Below are positions 13,451 through 25,075 of a stretch of DNA of 64,000 nucleotides, in pieces. Under the pieces are notes generated by a model. It had not been told where the DNA came from. It saw only the letters and a list, made by a program, of their open reading frames with translations, and made no database searches. The translations under genes were made by a program, and so were the position numbers. Position 1 is the first letter of the stretch. Each line of letters starts with the position of its first letter. This DNA is from Ophthalmolycus amberensis (taxonomy: Eukaryota; Chordata; Actinopteri; Perciformes; Zoarcidae): the NCBI GenBank assembly GCA_024529925.1, contig JAFEUB010000895.1, positions 620,001 to 684,000 of the forward strand, read 5' to 3'.

Positions 13451-14364
13451 GTAAAGTAACTGTTTTAAACACAAGACAAGTGAAACGTTATTGGCTTTTC
13501 GGGTTATTGCTGAGTGCTCCCGATTGTTCTCTTGGATACACACACTGTGTGGGTGGCTGCTAATGTTAGCAATCGCGTTAGCTTAGTGGTGTGATTGACC
13601 GAAGTTGTGTGTGTTCATGAAATCCCACAGCATGTGGATCGTGAAACATTCTGTCAAATTAATAGTTGACGATTGAAGTAACTCAACGTTTTTTTTCCAG
13701 CTTGTCAAACAGCAAAGCCAGCTGATATCGCTTCATAGCTAAACTAGTGAGCTCTGGAAACGTCTAGCTAAGCTAGGTCTCGTTAGCTTGATGAAGAACT
13801 TTCAGTTTAAGTAAGCCTGGTTTATTTGGCATGTTGCATATCTGGCCTAACGTTGCTAATCATGTTTTATGAATCGATGAACTTCACTTGTGGATTTGCC
13901 ATCCATAAAACATTATATATATCCACAGCTCTGGATTTAAACACTTGTCTGAAGAGAACTTGTGGGACTTAAAAACTAAACAGTTCATTAAGTTGAAATC
14001 ATATTGCAGTTTTTGTGCAAACATGTATTTTTGATGAAGGCCGTAATGAAGAATGGATAGGTGAATTTACTTAAATACATTTATTTTGAAGGGTATGTCT
14101 GCTCAGATCCTGAGTGTCTTCAAACGTTTTTTTTAACCTTAATTGGAATCTGAAATTCAGAATCCATCTTGCTGGCAAAAAATAGACTTAGTTTGACGTT
14201 TAAAGTAATCTTAGTTAATCAAATGTCATGTTTTGATTTTACCAAAATGTCACACTGATGGCTAATTTCACTTTCTCTATACTACCACGAGCCTAAAACA
14301 GTGCCATAATTAACCCTTTCCAAACTTGTTTTCTCATCGTTTCTTGTAGAGAAGACATTTGAAG

Positions 14365-17300
14365 ATGGACAGTTATCAAAGAGGACAGCCATGGGGAAAG
14401 CTAGTCAAAGTGGACTCCAGTGAAACGATCCTGCTTTTCAACAGGGAATGCACAGTTGGCAGGAAAAAAGGTCGGTTAATTTCTATACGTAACGTATTAT
14501 GGAATGGACAATAAAGATATGTCTTCACCTTCAATCGTAGACGTTAAAACTTTTAGAATTCTTTGACCTGCTACCAAAGCTCAAGATGTGATGTCCTATT
14601 AACAAAAGACAGTCCTACAGCGATGTCTATGCTGCAGACCATAGACATCGCTGTCAGTGTCTGGAGCCCTTAAAAACCTCCCCCTTGAAAACACAAAGCC
14701 TTCTTTAGTGCACCAAACTTAGACAGCCCCTTGTGATGATAACAAAAGGGCGTCCATTGAGAACATGTGTGCAGAATATTAAGTAGTTTTTTTTTTTTGT
14801 GTATGGGCTTTTGCTTAAGAAAAGGTGAGGCCTATATTTCCCCCCTATGTCTGCTTTGTTGTTGAGAGCTTTTGGGGGTCTACTTTTTTGCAATGCAAAG
14901 CGACTAGCCTTAATTGGTTTGCATATGTCTGAGCAATAAAAGGTTTAAATAAATGTCCATGGAACACCGTTTCATGTAAATCTCAATAGAATGAGTTTGC
15001 ATTTTCGTCATGTTTATTTTATTATGTATAGGCTGAAGATTTCTTTTGTTTTGAAAAAGTCAGAGGGGGAAAAAAATATAATTAACACGAAAACATGTGT
15101 TATCATTTTCTCAAACCGATGCATATATCACTCTTTATGCTCCTCCCAAAAGAGGCACAAAAGAGATTCTGTCATAGAGAGCCAAAGTAATCAGTATCAT
15201 GTCTACTCTGTGTTTTCATTGTTGTCTTTTATTATTTTGCTGCCAGGATGCTATCTGTCCTTCCCAGCCAACAAACTGGTCTCAGGGGAGCACTGCAAGA
15301 TTGTGCAAGATGAAAGCTCAGGGCTGGTGTGGCTTGAAGACACGAGGTACCAGAAATGAAATCAAACAAACCATGTTTTGGAAACGCACAAAACCTTTTA
15401 CATTGTCCAGTGACATGTCCAATTGCATGTTTGTCTGTATGTGATGTAGCACTAATGGTACAGTGATCAACATGTCCAAACTGGTCAAGAAGCAAACTCA
15501 CATGCTACAGAGCGGCGATGTCATCTACTTTGTATACAGGAAAAGTGAGCCAGAACAAAGTGAGTTCGGTTTGTTTCTTTAGCCAATGATGTTTATATGA
15601 ATTTATAAGATGGAAAGACGGATAACATCTTCTCTTGTCACCCTGTAGACATTGCCTATGTTTACCACTCAATCCAAATGGAACATGCTAATTCAGAACA
15701 TAGTTATGGTAAGTAGCCAGGTAATTCCCCACAGCTCTTTTGTCGAATGTCGCCATTTTTATTCCACATCACTCGGCTACTAATCCCCACCCTGTATCTG
15801 AACTTCAGACACGGAGCGGTCAGCCCACAGTCCTGCCTCTGTTCCACCTTCAGAGATGTCACTCTCTGTGGAGCCTGTAATGCTCGCAAAGGCTTCTCGT
15901 GATCCAACTCTGGAGGATCCTCAGCCCTCCACTTCCCACTTCTGTATCGGGAGCCCTACCACTTCTGGTTCTGTGGCAGCCAACGCCTGGCCTGCTTCTG
16001 GTAGGTTTTCTGCTAACACACTACTGAAGAGGCGTGATTTTCAGCTTTCCCTCTGGAAATTAGCTCCAGGAAGTGACTTCTTCCAGCCAAGAAATAGTCC
16101 GGCGCATAACTCTCCAAAAAACCCTAACATGTTGCCGTTGCACTTTGGTTTTTGTACCTTTTGGACAGAACCAAGCTAGCCTAAGCTAAGCTAACTGTCT
16201 ACAGGCTGTAGCTTCATATTTAACGGACAGATAGGGGAGTGTTATCTGTATTCTGTAAATAAACCGCACAAGAATATTTCCCCAAATTACAAACTATTCC
16301 CTTTTAAAGGCACTATTAACAATGTAAAATTAACCCAGGAGTAGTTTATTTTAGATCAGATCAGAATCAGAATCAGAAACCCTTTATTGCCATTGTATGT
16401 TGAACATACAAGGAATTTGACATGACGGGAGGTGCGTAACATTTAACAACAATCAACAACAATCAATGCAAAGTAGAAACAAATTAAATTTACAGAAAAT
16501 ATAATTATTTGATTTAATTGTCTAAAGTAAGGGTGCTTGATGTTGCCTGGAAATAACATCATGATATTGCATAGTATTTGATATAATAATATAACTGTAA
16601 TAACATAATTTCAGCTTGCTGGTTACATTTATCCAGCCACGCCCTGTATTGTTTGTGTGTGATAGGAGGCGGAGTCACAGGATGTTAGAGGAGCAGACAG
16701 AGAGGCCGAGCTGTGACTCTTCTTCTAAATTAACCCCCAGATCACAGTCATTGATGTAAGCAGACCTGCTGATGTTAGTCAATTGATTGCAACTGATCAA
16801 TACTGAACTTTAAACTTAAACTCAGACTGTGTTGGGCCAGGAGGTGATTATTACACTTCTTCAGCGAGTCTGCTCTCATCTGCTTTAAACTTTGACTTTT
16901 TGTTTTTTCTTCTCACAACTGACTGAGCCATTTCCATCCACTTTTCCCAACCTTTAAAAACTCAGAAGGTTGATTTATAATTTACGTGACATTGGGACGT
17001 GCTGCTCTGGCTAATTACCCGCGAAATGACGGATGTTTGATCGAACTAAGATCAGTCACCTGCGACTTGTCTCGTAGTCAATGCACTTTCTAGATGATGC
17101 AGTAAGTGTCCTTTGTTCAATTCAATTTAATTAATTTTGTCTAGCCCAAAATCACACCTTCCCGGGACCCTCACATCGGCACAGGCAAAAAAAGCTTTAA
17201 CAGGGAGAGCAACAGAGGAGGGATCCCTCTGCCGGGATGGACAGAAGTGCAATAGATGTCATGTGTACAGAATGAACAACATTACAGAGTTACAAACACA

Positions 17301-20300
17301 TATGACATAAATTATTCATATAATGAGTAGTAAGCAGAATAATGATGGAAAAATGACGACTACTAATAATAACGGCAGGAGTGGATATAGTAGAATAACA
17401 ATGATAACAAAAGCAGTGATGGTATCGGTAATAGCAACAGCAATGCGACTACTACTAATAATAAAGATAGTAGCAGTGGGTGTCAGCAGGACCACGGCAG
17501 GACCAGGGTCCAGATAAACCCACGATCCACGGAAACCTGTGAGGCGAGAAAGCACGAAGACTCCGGGGAAGAAAGAAAGTTAGTAATGTGAATTAATGGG
17601 ACATAAATATAAAGAAGAAGAGAGAGGAGCTCAGTGTATCCCCCGGCATTCTCGGCCTATAGCAGCTCATCTAGGGGCTGGACCTGAGCCAGGTCCAGGT
17701 ATAAGCGTTATCATAAAGGAAAGTCTTAAGCCTACTTTTAAATGTGGTGAGTGTGTCTGCCGCCCGGACTGAAACTGGAAGCTGGTTCCACAGAAGAGGA
17801 GCTTGATAACTGAAGGCTCTGGGTCCCATCCTACTTTTTAAGACTCTAGGAACCACCCCACATTTAGGGAGCGCAGGTACTATCAGCTCCTCAAGATATG
17901 ATGGTGCCTGACCAATTAGGGCTTTGTAGGTGAGGAGAAGGATTTTAAATTCTATTCTAGATTTTACAGGGAGCCAGTGCAGAGAAGCTAATGCAGGAGT
18001 AACATGATTCTTATCTTAGTTTTAAGACACGAGCTGCAGCATTCTGCATCAACTGGAGAGATTTAAGAGACTTATTAGAGCAGCCTGAAAATAAGGACTT
18101 GCCGTAGTCTAGACGTAACAAATGCATGAACTCATTTCTCTGCATCGCTTTGAGACAGGATGTGCCTGATTTTTGAAATGTTACGTTGGTGAAAAAAGGC
18201 AGTCCTAGAAGTCTGTTTCATCTGGGAGTTAAAGGATCAATCACATCAAGCATATATGGTGAATAAAATTGGTCCAAGCACAGAACCTTGTGGAACTCCG
18301 TGACTAACGTTGGTGTTCATCGAGTTTTCATCGTTTACATCCAGGAACTGAGATCGATCTGATAAATAGGACTTAAACCAGTTCAGTGCGGTTCCTTTTA
18401 ATGCCAATGAAATGTTCTAGTCTCTGTAACAAGATGTAATAATCAATGGTGTCGAACTTAGCACTCGGGTCTAACAAGACAAGTACAGAGACGAGTCCTT
18501 TATCTGACGCAACTAGAAGCTTTCGGACCAACTCCTCCACAGTAGCGCTGGTATATGAAGCTATACCCCTTGTCGAAATCTTTTCGACAAAATTCTTCCA
18601 GCGTCAAAACAAGCCGTTTGAAGTGTTGACAACATTATTTGACCCAAGTCTCCTTTTTGTCCATATTACAGACCCGGCTAAAGATGCTGCCCCAGCACAG
18701 GAAAAAGGCATGGACAACATGGAGCCGGAAAGCAAGAGGAGGAAAACTGATGACAGTAAGTTCTTTTATTTGGAGATTCACCTGTTGTTCCTTGATTCCT
18801 CACATTCGATTTTACACCCTATTTTTGAGGCGACCAGTGCAAGCAGCGCTCTGACCGTTTGCCTGTCTGTGGTATTTTAGTGGGGAGTGTACGGCGCTAA
18901 GTTAAGCAGCGCCAAGCGAGTTGTTTGTATTTTGCGTGGTAGACTTTTCACTGATGATAGACATCTCGGAACCACATCTGTTTGTGGCGTAATCCAGCTG
19001 CCACATTGGGGATTTAACATCAGTTTGCCTTTATCAAATAATCTGGTTGATTCTTACAGTATCTTGTACTCTTCTTGTATCTTCACCACACAGTTGCTTT
19101 ATTCTGTATGAGGAGCTTCTCCTTCAGTTCATTAAACCCCTGCAGCCATCTGAAGGCAGCAGGACTGTTACATATGCAGCCTCTGTTTAGAGTGCCACGC
19201 TAGCGCGCACTGCCATTACGCATGGCCGTCCACTGTGTTTACCTTCATTAAATCACCTGCAAATAACAGTAAGCTGCTTCAGAATACTTGGTGTTCTGCC
19301 TGCTTATGCGTGAAACAGCAGATCACGTGAGCTCATTAATCCTGTGCTTCATAACTTATACTCGTACCAAGAAATATACTTGTGATGTGACTGGCTGAGA
19401 CTGTATTTTTGAATCGGCACACTCTTAAATTCCTTTATGCCAGCCCTTCGGCACTTTGCGCTGCTGCACATACATGAACCAAAATAGCAGGTGCACTTGA
19501 GATGCCCACGCAGTCCGTGTGCTCAAGACCTACCACTTCACACTTGGACAAATATAATAGGGCCCTTTGTGTCTTACCAGAGCTTTACTTACTTTTGTTC
19601 CAAACAAAACCTTTTTTTCACCCTCAAGCACAGCCCGGAAGCCAAACTAGACACTTCAGTCTGAATGTAGAACTGATATACCGTTGTTGTGTTTACAGGT
19701 AATGATTATGATTTGGACTTGCCCCACACCTCCAGCACGGAAATGGTCTGTTCAACTAAGGGAGGCCTTTTGTCTAAACCACCTGTGGAAGTGACTAAGA
19801 CGGACAAGATGGAGGAGAGCCTGACATGTGTTATTTGTCAAGACCTGCTGCATGACTGTGTCAGGTAAGATTTAAAGGACCCTTCCGTCTGCACAGAGAT
19901 CCAAGCGTGGGGGCTTGAACCACTTTGCATACATGCAGCATGTTACCAAATGGCAATAGTTTGTTTAATTCTCTTGTTTTTGCTTTAGCTTGCAGCCCTG
20001 CATGCATGTCTTCTGTGCTGCCTGCTACTCAGGCTGGATGGAGCGCTCTTCTCTCTGCCCCACCTGCCGCTGCCCTGTGGAGAGGATTCGTAAGAACCAC
20101 ATCCTCAACAACCTGGTGGAGGCCTACCTCATCCAGCACCCAGGTTTGCACAGATAGAGAGCATTTTAATAGCACCTTTTAATCTTCACTCATTATTTTA
20201 GTCAAAATGCCAGCGACCTGTATTGCCGTTTCAACTGAAAAAGGTTGTAAGTGGATGTAAAAAGAGCCTTGCATAACAAGCATTTGAAAATTGTTTGTTG

Positions 20301-23300
20301 CTGAGGTTTTTGTTTTACACCAAAGCTGACTTGGTAGAGATTCAAACAAGAGAGAAGGAATGGCATGTAAGCAAGACCTGCTTGCCTTGTATGATTTCCA
20401 AAATGGTATAAATTAATAGAAAGTCTCAGTAGATACTGACTTTGTATTTGTGTGTGTCCCCGTCTGTCCCGCAGAAAAGTGCCGCAGCGATGAGGACCTG
20501 AAGAGCATGGACAGCCGTAACAAGATAACTCAGGACATGTTGCAGCCCAAAGTGGAGCGCTCTTTCTCAGACGAGGAGGGCAGTTCAGATTACCTCTTTG
20601 AGCTCTCGGACAATGACAGTGACTCCTCAGACATGGGGTACGGTCTGAACGCTTGTGTTTGTAGGAAACTAGTGTTCGTTTTGGCACCTGACTTTGACGT
20701 TGTTTTACATCTGCCTAAATCATTTGATGAGTCTAGTTTTTGTCAGATCATTTTAGTCTTATTTTAGAGGAGAAGCTAAAGTGTCAGATAATCTACCGGT
20801 AGTGATATTTCTTGTCATTTTGTCAAAGATCTTGTTTTCAATGGTTACTGTTTGTTTTGTTAGAGGTAAATATATGGTAAAATAGGTTGTCGACAAATAA
20901 TAAATAACTTCTCCATGTGATGATTTTCTTTTGTGTTTCTTGTCCCCAGCCAGCCTACGGTGATGTGCCGACAGTGTCCCGGCTACAGGAGGGAGGTCAG
21001 TCAGGTGCTGTTTGCTACAGGGTCCAACTACTGGCTCCCTTGTCTGCCGGCCCCACCGCCTATATCTCCTCCACCCAAACCAGCAACGGAGGAAGGGTCC
21101 GCAACACCCACAGGGGAGCAGCCTTCCACATCCTCTGCCCCCCCCTCGGGTGATTATGGGTGTATATTAGATGGGACGATCAGTTGCTGAAGTTAGACTT
21201 TTTCCTCAATGGCAAATGGAAGGGTACAGCATTCTGTTATAATCCTAATATGTGTTCTGTAATTGGTAAAATCATCTGAAAACTCACTTTAGCACGACTA
21301 AAGATCCTCCTGCCTTCCATTCACATCTTCACGTCTTAGCTCCCAGCGAAAACCTTTTTCTGCTCCTGTCCTGTCTGCAGCTCCTCCGGAGTACCGCTGC
21401 CCCCCCCAGGGCTGCCATCTCGTCTGCACCTGCTGCCTGCAGCCAATGCCAGACAGACGGGCTGAGCCAAACGCCGAGCAGCTTATTGCTCAGCGATGTG
21501 AGTGGTTGTTGTTGTTAGTCCCCCTGCAGAGATTAATGTAATATGTTTGATACAATCATACTGTCATTCAGAAAGCTGCATGTAACTCGAGTTAAATAAG
21601 AATAGACTAACTAAAATGCATTGACAATATAAGCCAGATGGACTTTTACTTTGTGTAACTTTGCCATGCATTCCCGTGTATGGATAGGGTGTCGTACAAT
21701 TATACACCTCATGCTGTATGCATCATGTGCTGTGTGTTGGCAGGTGTGCTGTGCCAGCGACCCTTCTGCCACATGTACTGGGGTTGCCAGAGGATCGGCT
21801 GTCAAGGCTGCCTGGCTCGATTCAGTGGTATGTATCTGTTTCAGCAGAACAGCCCCAGGGGATCTCCACTGTTACACGTATTGCTGGTTAGCAGGCTTCG
21901 ACCAGTATGGGATTTATTTTTGACTGATGGCAATATACGTTTTAATTGAAGGAGCTGATTCCCAAATAGTGTCCAAATGCAATATCTGTATATTGTGATG
22001 ATTGTCAGCCTCAGATTATAAGCACGGTGTGTTTCCTGTATATACCGGTATGTGAAAGAAAGAATAAATGTAGGTGCTTTTAGAACAAGCACAGTATAGC
22101 ATGTACACATGTAATCATATGTGCATCATATTTTAGGTATTCCACTTTAAGTAATAATAATGTAATAGCAAGATACAGTTTTAGTTTAAAATGCTTCATG
22201 CACAGTTCAGCAGTGATGTAGGCCGACTCAGTGATTCATGTCCCGTGTGGAGGAAACGTACGCTTTAGAAGCTGAGATCAACTTAAGAGTCCTGCTCCCG
22301 GAGCTCTTGAGCTCTGTAAACACTTTCTGTTGACACTGCCGCTCACAAGATTTTCTACTTTACTTTAATAATGGCGATTGAAACAATATTATTCAGACCC
22401 ACAAGTATATTATCTACATGTGAAAGAGTTTTGGCCACAAAAGAAGAATGATAAAACGATTCTAACTTCCATTTAGCTGAAGTGGGAACACAGTGTTGCA
22501 TGATGGGGGAGATTACTGTTGCAACTTTGATTCAAAATGAGTTTTCCAGTCCAGAAAAGTTATCCTTGATCAGTATTGAACCACAAGCTGTTTTTCTTTG
22601 GATGCATCTATTTGTAAAGAGTACTTTCTACAACCTAAATGCATCTAAACACCATTCAGCCATCGGACTGGACTGAATCAAGCTTCTTTTTTTTTTTGCA
22701 GGCGAATCCAAACTTTTGAAAGGATGCTCAGCTTCTCGGGTGTATTTGTACTGCTGTTTCAAGTGTTTGACAGTTCAAATCCGTTTTTTTCAGAGCTTAA
22801 CCTGTCTGATAAATGCCTGGATGGTGTGCTGAACAACAATAACTATGAATCGGAGATCCTCCAGGTAAGATGTTAATTGTATTTGTTTGTATATTAGAAT
22901 GCATTAAGGGTAGAGCTTACTATTTATAACATGGGTAGTTGATTCTAACTGCTGCCAAAAGTGTTTACATTCATGATACTCTAAAACATTACTCTGTGGA
23001 TCTGTGTCAAAATAAACAAGATCTCCAGATTACAAAAATATCAGCCAGCAAACCGTAGACTCCGCTTTACAACCCATGCTGCACCTATCTGTTATACATG
23101 CAATGTTAAGATGCTGCTGCTTGTGCGTTTCCATTCTTCCACCAGAACTACCTGTCTTCCAGAGGGAAGTCAGGGAGAGATCTGCTCCAGGAGTCTTTGC
23201 AGGCTTTCCAGCAGGGAAACTACTATCTGTCAGGTGAGGCTTCAGGTCACAACCCATGGACGTCCACACTGTCGTATAAAGAGAGAGAGAGAGTGGTGAT

Positions 23301-24569
23301 ATCCTTGACTCTGTCTCCATCAGATTGGCGAATCTCTCCAAATGCCATCGTGTGCTTCTGCTGCGGTCTGCGAGCATTCAAGGAGTTGGCCTACAAGTAC
23401 AGACAGAACATCCCATCGCCTGAACTGCCAGGTCAGACAGACCAAAATCATTTTTAATGCCATTTCAGACTTTTAGACAACTTGTACTCATGTTTTTTTT
23501 GAGGATATGATTTTCCTAAATGTTCACGTTCTATCCATTTATTTGATGTTCTTTCCTCAGCTGCTGTAACATCTCGTCCCGACTGTTACTGGGGACGCAA
23601 CTGTCGTACGCAGGTGAAGACGCATCATGCAATGTAAGTCTTTTTACATATAAAGAACCCGACGGACTATCTGCCCTCCAGTGGTTATATGGGAGAACTG
23701 TGCTTTCAACTGACAACAATGAAACGGCATCACTGACCCCAGTGATGTGTTTCCTAGTGGGAAAGATGTCTCTTAAAATGTGCAATATATTGCTCCTCTC
23801 CTGTAGTCACTAGCTTACTTTGTCTTGCTTCTCTGCTCTACTATTTGTTAATCAGTAGCCATTCTCTCACATGCACGACTCAAAAGTGTCATCATGGTCA
23901 TCGCATGAAATTATGAATGTTAATATATATTAAATGTATGTATATCACTTGTTTTAAGGAATGACACAGTTGTCAGATAGATTCTGAGCAGCAGTTTTAT
24001 TTATTTATTTTTTCATAGACTCCTGTGCATTTACAGACATTTATTTTGAAAAGCCACACCTTATAGCATGTTCTACAAGCCAGCTGGTCGCAATTTGTTT
24101 TGTGCCATGTTACCGCTGTGTCTTCGGGTTACTGAGTCATGAATCTAATTAAATAGTTCTGTCTATACTTTAGACAGACATGACAGAGACACTGGGGGTA
24201 CATCCCAAGTCTCTTAATTGTCATTTCCTCGTTTCCTCTCTCCTCGCATGGTTTCCTCCATGCATCCCTGGTGGGAAGACGCAAGGAAAGGACCCAAGTG
24301 AGGGAAACGGAGATGCAATTAAGAGACTTGGGATGTACCCTGGGTGCCAGCCCTGTGCATGTTGTTCACTTACTTTACCACAAGAGGGAGTCCTTGTATA
24401 AACCGGGTCCTCTTGGACCCTCATGTTTGCTGTTTGAAGACCTGTATGATAAGCTTCCTCTCATCTCTTTGGTTTTTACATGCAGCTATTAATTTATGTG
24501 GTTTCTTTTGTTTCTTTTGATTTCAGGAAATTCAACCACATATGTGAGCAGACGCGTTTCAAGAGCTGA
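14365..24569 (+). CDS. chfr: CHFR, FHA and RING finger E3 ubiquitin ligase (17 coding exons)
   Basis: Coding exons: 14365-14470, 15247-15346, 15450-15559, 15649-15708, 15809-16000, 18672-18755, 19699-19864, 19989-20143, 20475-20637, 20950-21149, 21381-21497, 21744-21827, 22794-22864, 23146-23233, 23324-23431, 23561-23633, 24527-24569. All junctions are GT-AG, phases agree, and the total is 1920 bp (639 residues; human CHFR is about 664). FHA domain ~9-100 has the hallmark G32-R33, S48-x-x-H51 and N71-G72-T73. The RING is C3HC4 with C261, C264, C277, H279, C282, C285, C296, C299. A cysteine-rich region follows (~330-560, for example CTCCLQPMPDRRAE and FCHMYWGC). The C-terminal PBZ zinc finger has C610, C616, H623/H624 and H630 and binds poly(ADP-ribose). 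In known CHFRs the protein delays mitotic entry under microtubule stress by ubiquitinating PLK1/Aurora A. The middle (~120-215) is Ser/Pro-rich and least conserved. Intron 5 (16001-18671) is swollen by transposon sequence. All key residues are intact. Confidence 0.97.
14617..14654. repeat. Perfect 15-bp inverted repeat with 8-nt loop in chfr intron 1
   Basis: Left arm acagcgatgtctatg (14617-14631), spacer ctgcagac, right arm catagacatcgctgt (14640-14654). The arms pair without a mismatch. It lies between the first two chfr coding exons. It may be the core of a decayed MITE or a small RNA hairpin; nothing nearby favours one over the other. Confidence 0.85.
16345..16510. repeat. Fish interspersed repeat (tttattgccattgt type) in chfr intron 5
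   Basis: Starts with a short repeat (atcagaatcagaatcagaa), then ccctttattgccattgtatg and acaaggaatttgacatg. This signature is, in my recollection, very common across teleost genomes as the end of a non-autonomous retroelement. No coding capacity. Confidence 0.55.
17105..18590 (-). mobile_element. Degraded LINE (L2/Rex1-like) reverse-transcriptase fragment
   Basis: Read on the minus strand, 18320-18253 encodes MNTNVSHGVPQGSVLGPILF, containing the GVPQGSVLGP motif of non-LTR reverse transcriptases. Upstream on that strand (about 18490-18390) is LVLLDPSAKFDTIDYYILLQ. Further down, 17856-17671 encodes the ORF2 end with RAFSYQAPLLWNQLPVSVRA and TLTTFKSRLKTFLYDNAY. The frame is broken by several stops and shifts, and the part between the RT motif and the C-terminus is mostly deleted. 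The 3' end is around 17105-17160 (caattcaatttaattaat). It sits inside chfr intron 5, antisense to the gene, and is dead. Clade is judged from memory of similar fish repeats. Confidence 0.75.
24196..24340. mobile_element. 145-bp palindromic MITE in the last chfr intron
   Basis: Perfect 25-bp terminal inverted repeats: left 24196-24220 begins gggtacatcccaagtctctt, right 24316-24340 ends gagacttgggatgtaccc. The interior is partly self-complementary (pyrimidine-rich tcatttcctcgtttcc against purine-rich gagggaaacggagatg; cgcatggtttcctccatgc near the middle). Too small to code, so a non-autonomous DNA element. No clear target-site duplication was identified by eye. Confidence 0.8.
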
Positions 24570-24799
24570 AGGAGCAGAGTGGTCTGTTTCTCCACTGAAG
24601 TGTCAAATGAAGATAACCGAGCATCTCGTAGAAACGATCTTCTTAAGTTTTGTTGTGTCCATTGTAGCTAAATGCCTTCCAGATGTTATGCAATAACTTA
24701 ATGCAGAAATTACAATCATTATCCATTTACAATAGTGACCAGCGTCTCACTCGACACAGGGGCTGTGTGAAATAACGCTATGCACAATAACTTTAAAGT

Positions 24800-24800
<1 letters not shown>

Positions 24801-24836
<36 letters not shown>

Positions 24837-25075
24837 GTAAACTTTATTTATCCCCAGGGGGAAATTCGTTTGTTTCAGCAGCAATTTACAGAGTAAAATA
24901 TAACATGGAATGCACAATATCTACAGTACAATAAAATAACAGAGCAGATATTGAATTGAAGGAATAGATTAATAAAAAATAAAAAATAAAAATAAGCTAG
25001 AATAGAAAATAGAAATGCACAGTATATACCATGAAAATAGTGGTATTAATTAAATAAAATTAGCAACTAGTAAAC
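24801..25075. repeat. (GATA)n plus retroposon-tail repeat (tttatttatccccagggggaaatt)
   Basis: Nine AGAT units (24801-24836) lead into actttatttatccccagggg, gaaattcg and cagcagcaatttacag, then an A-rich segment (aataaaaaataaaaaataaa). A GATA tract beside a 'tttatt-atcccc-gggaaattc' box is a familiar fish interspersed-repeat end. It may supply the chfr polyadenylation signal (AATAAA 24930-24935). Confidence 0.6.

Noticed and set aside
15856..16179. 107-codon frame around chfr exon 5
   Set aside because: It is chfr exon 5 read through its donor (16001) into the intron; not a separate gene.
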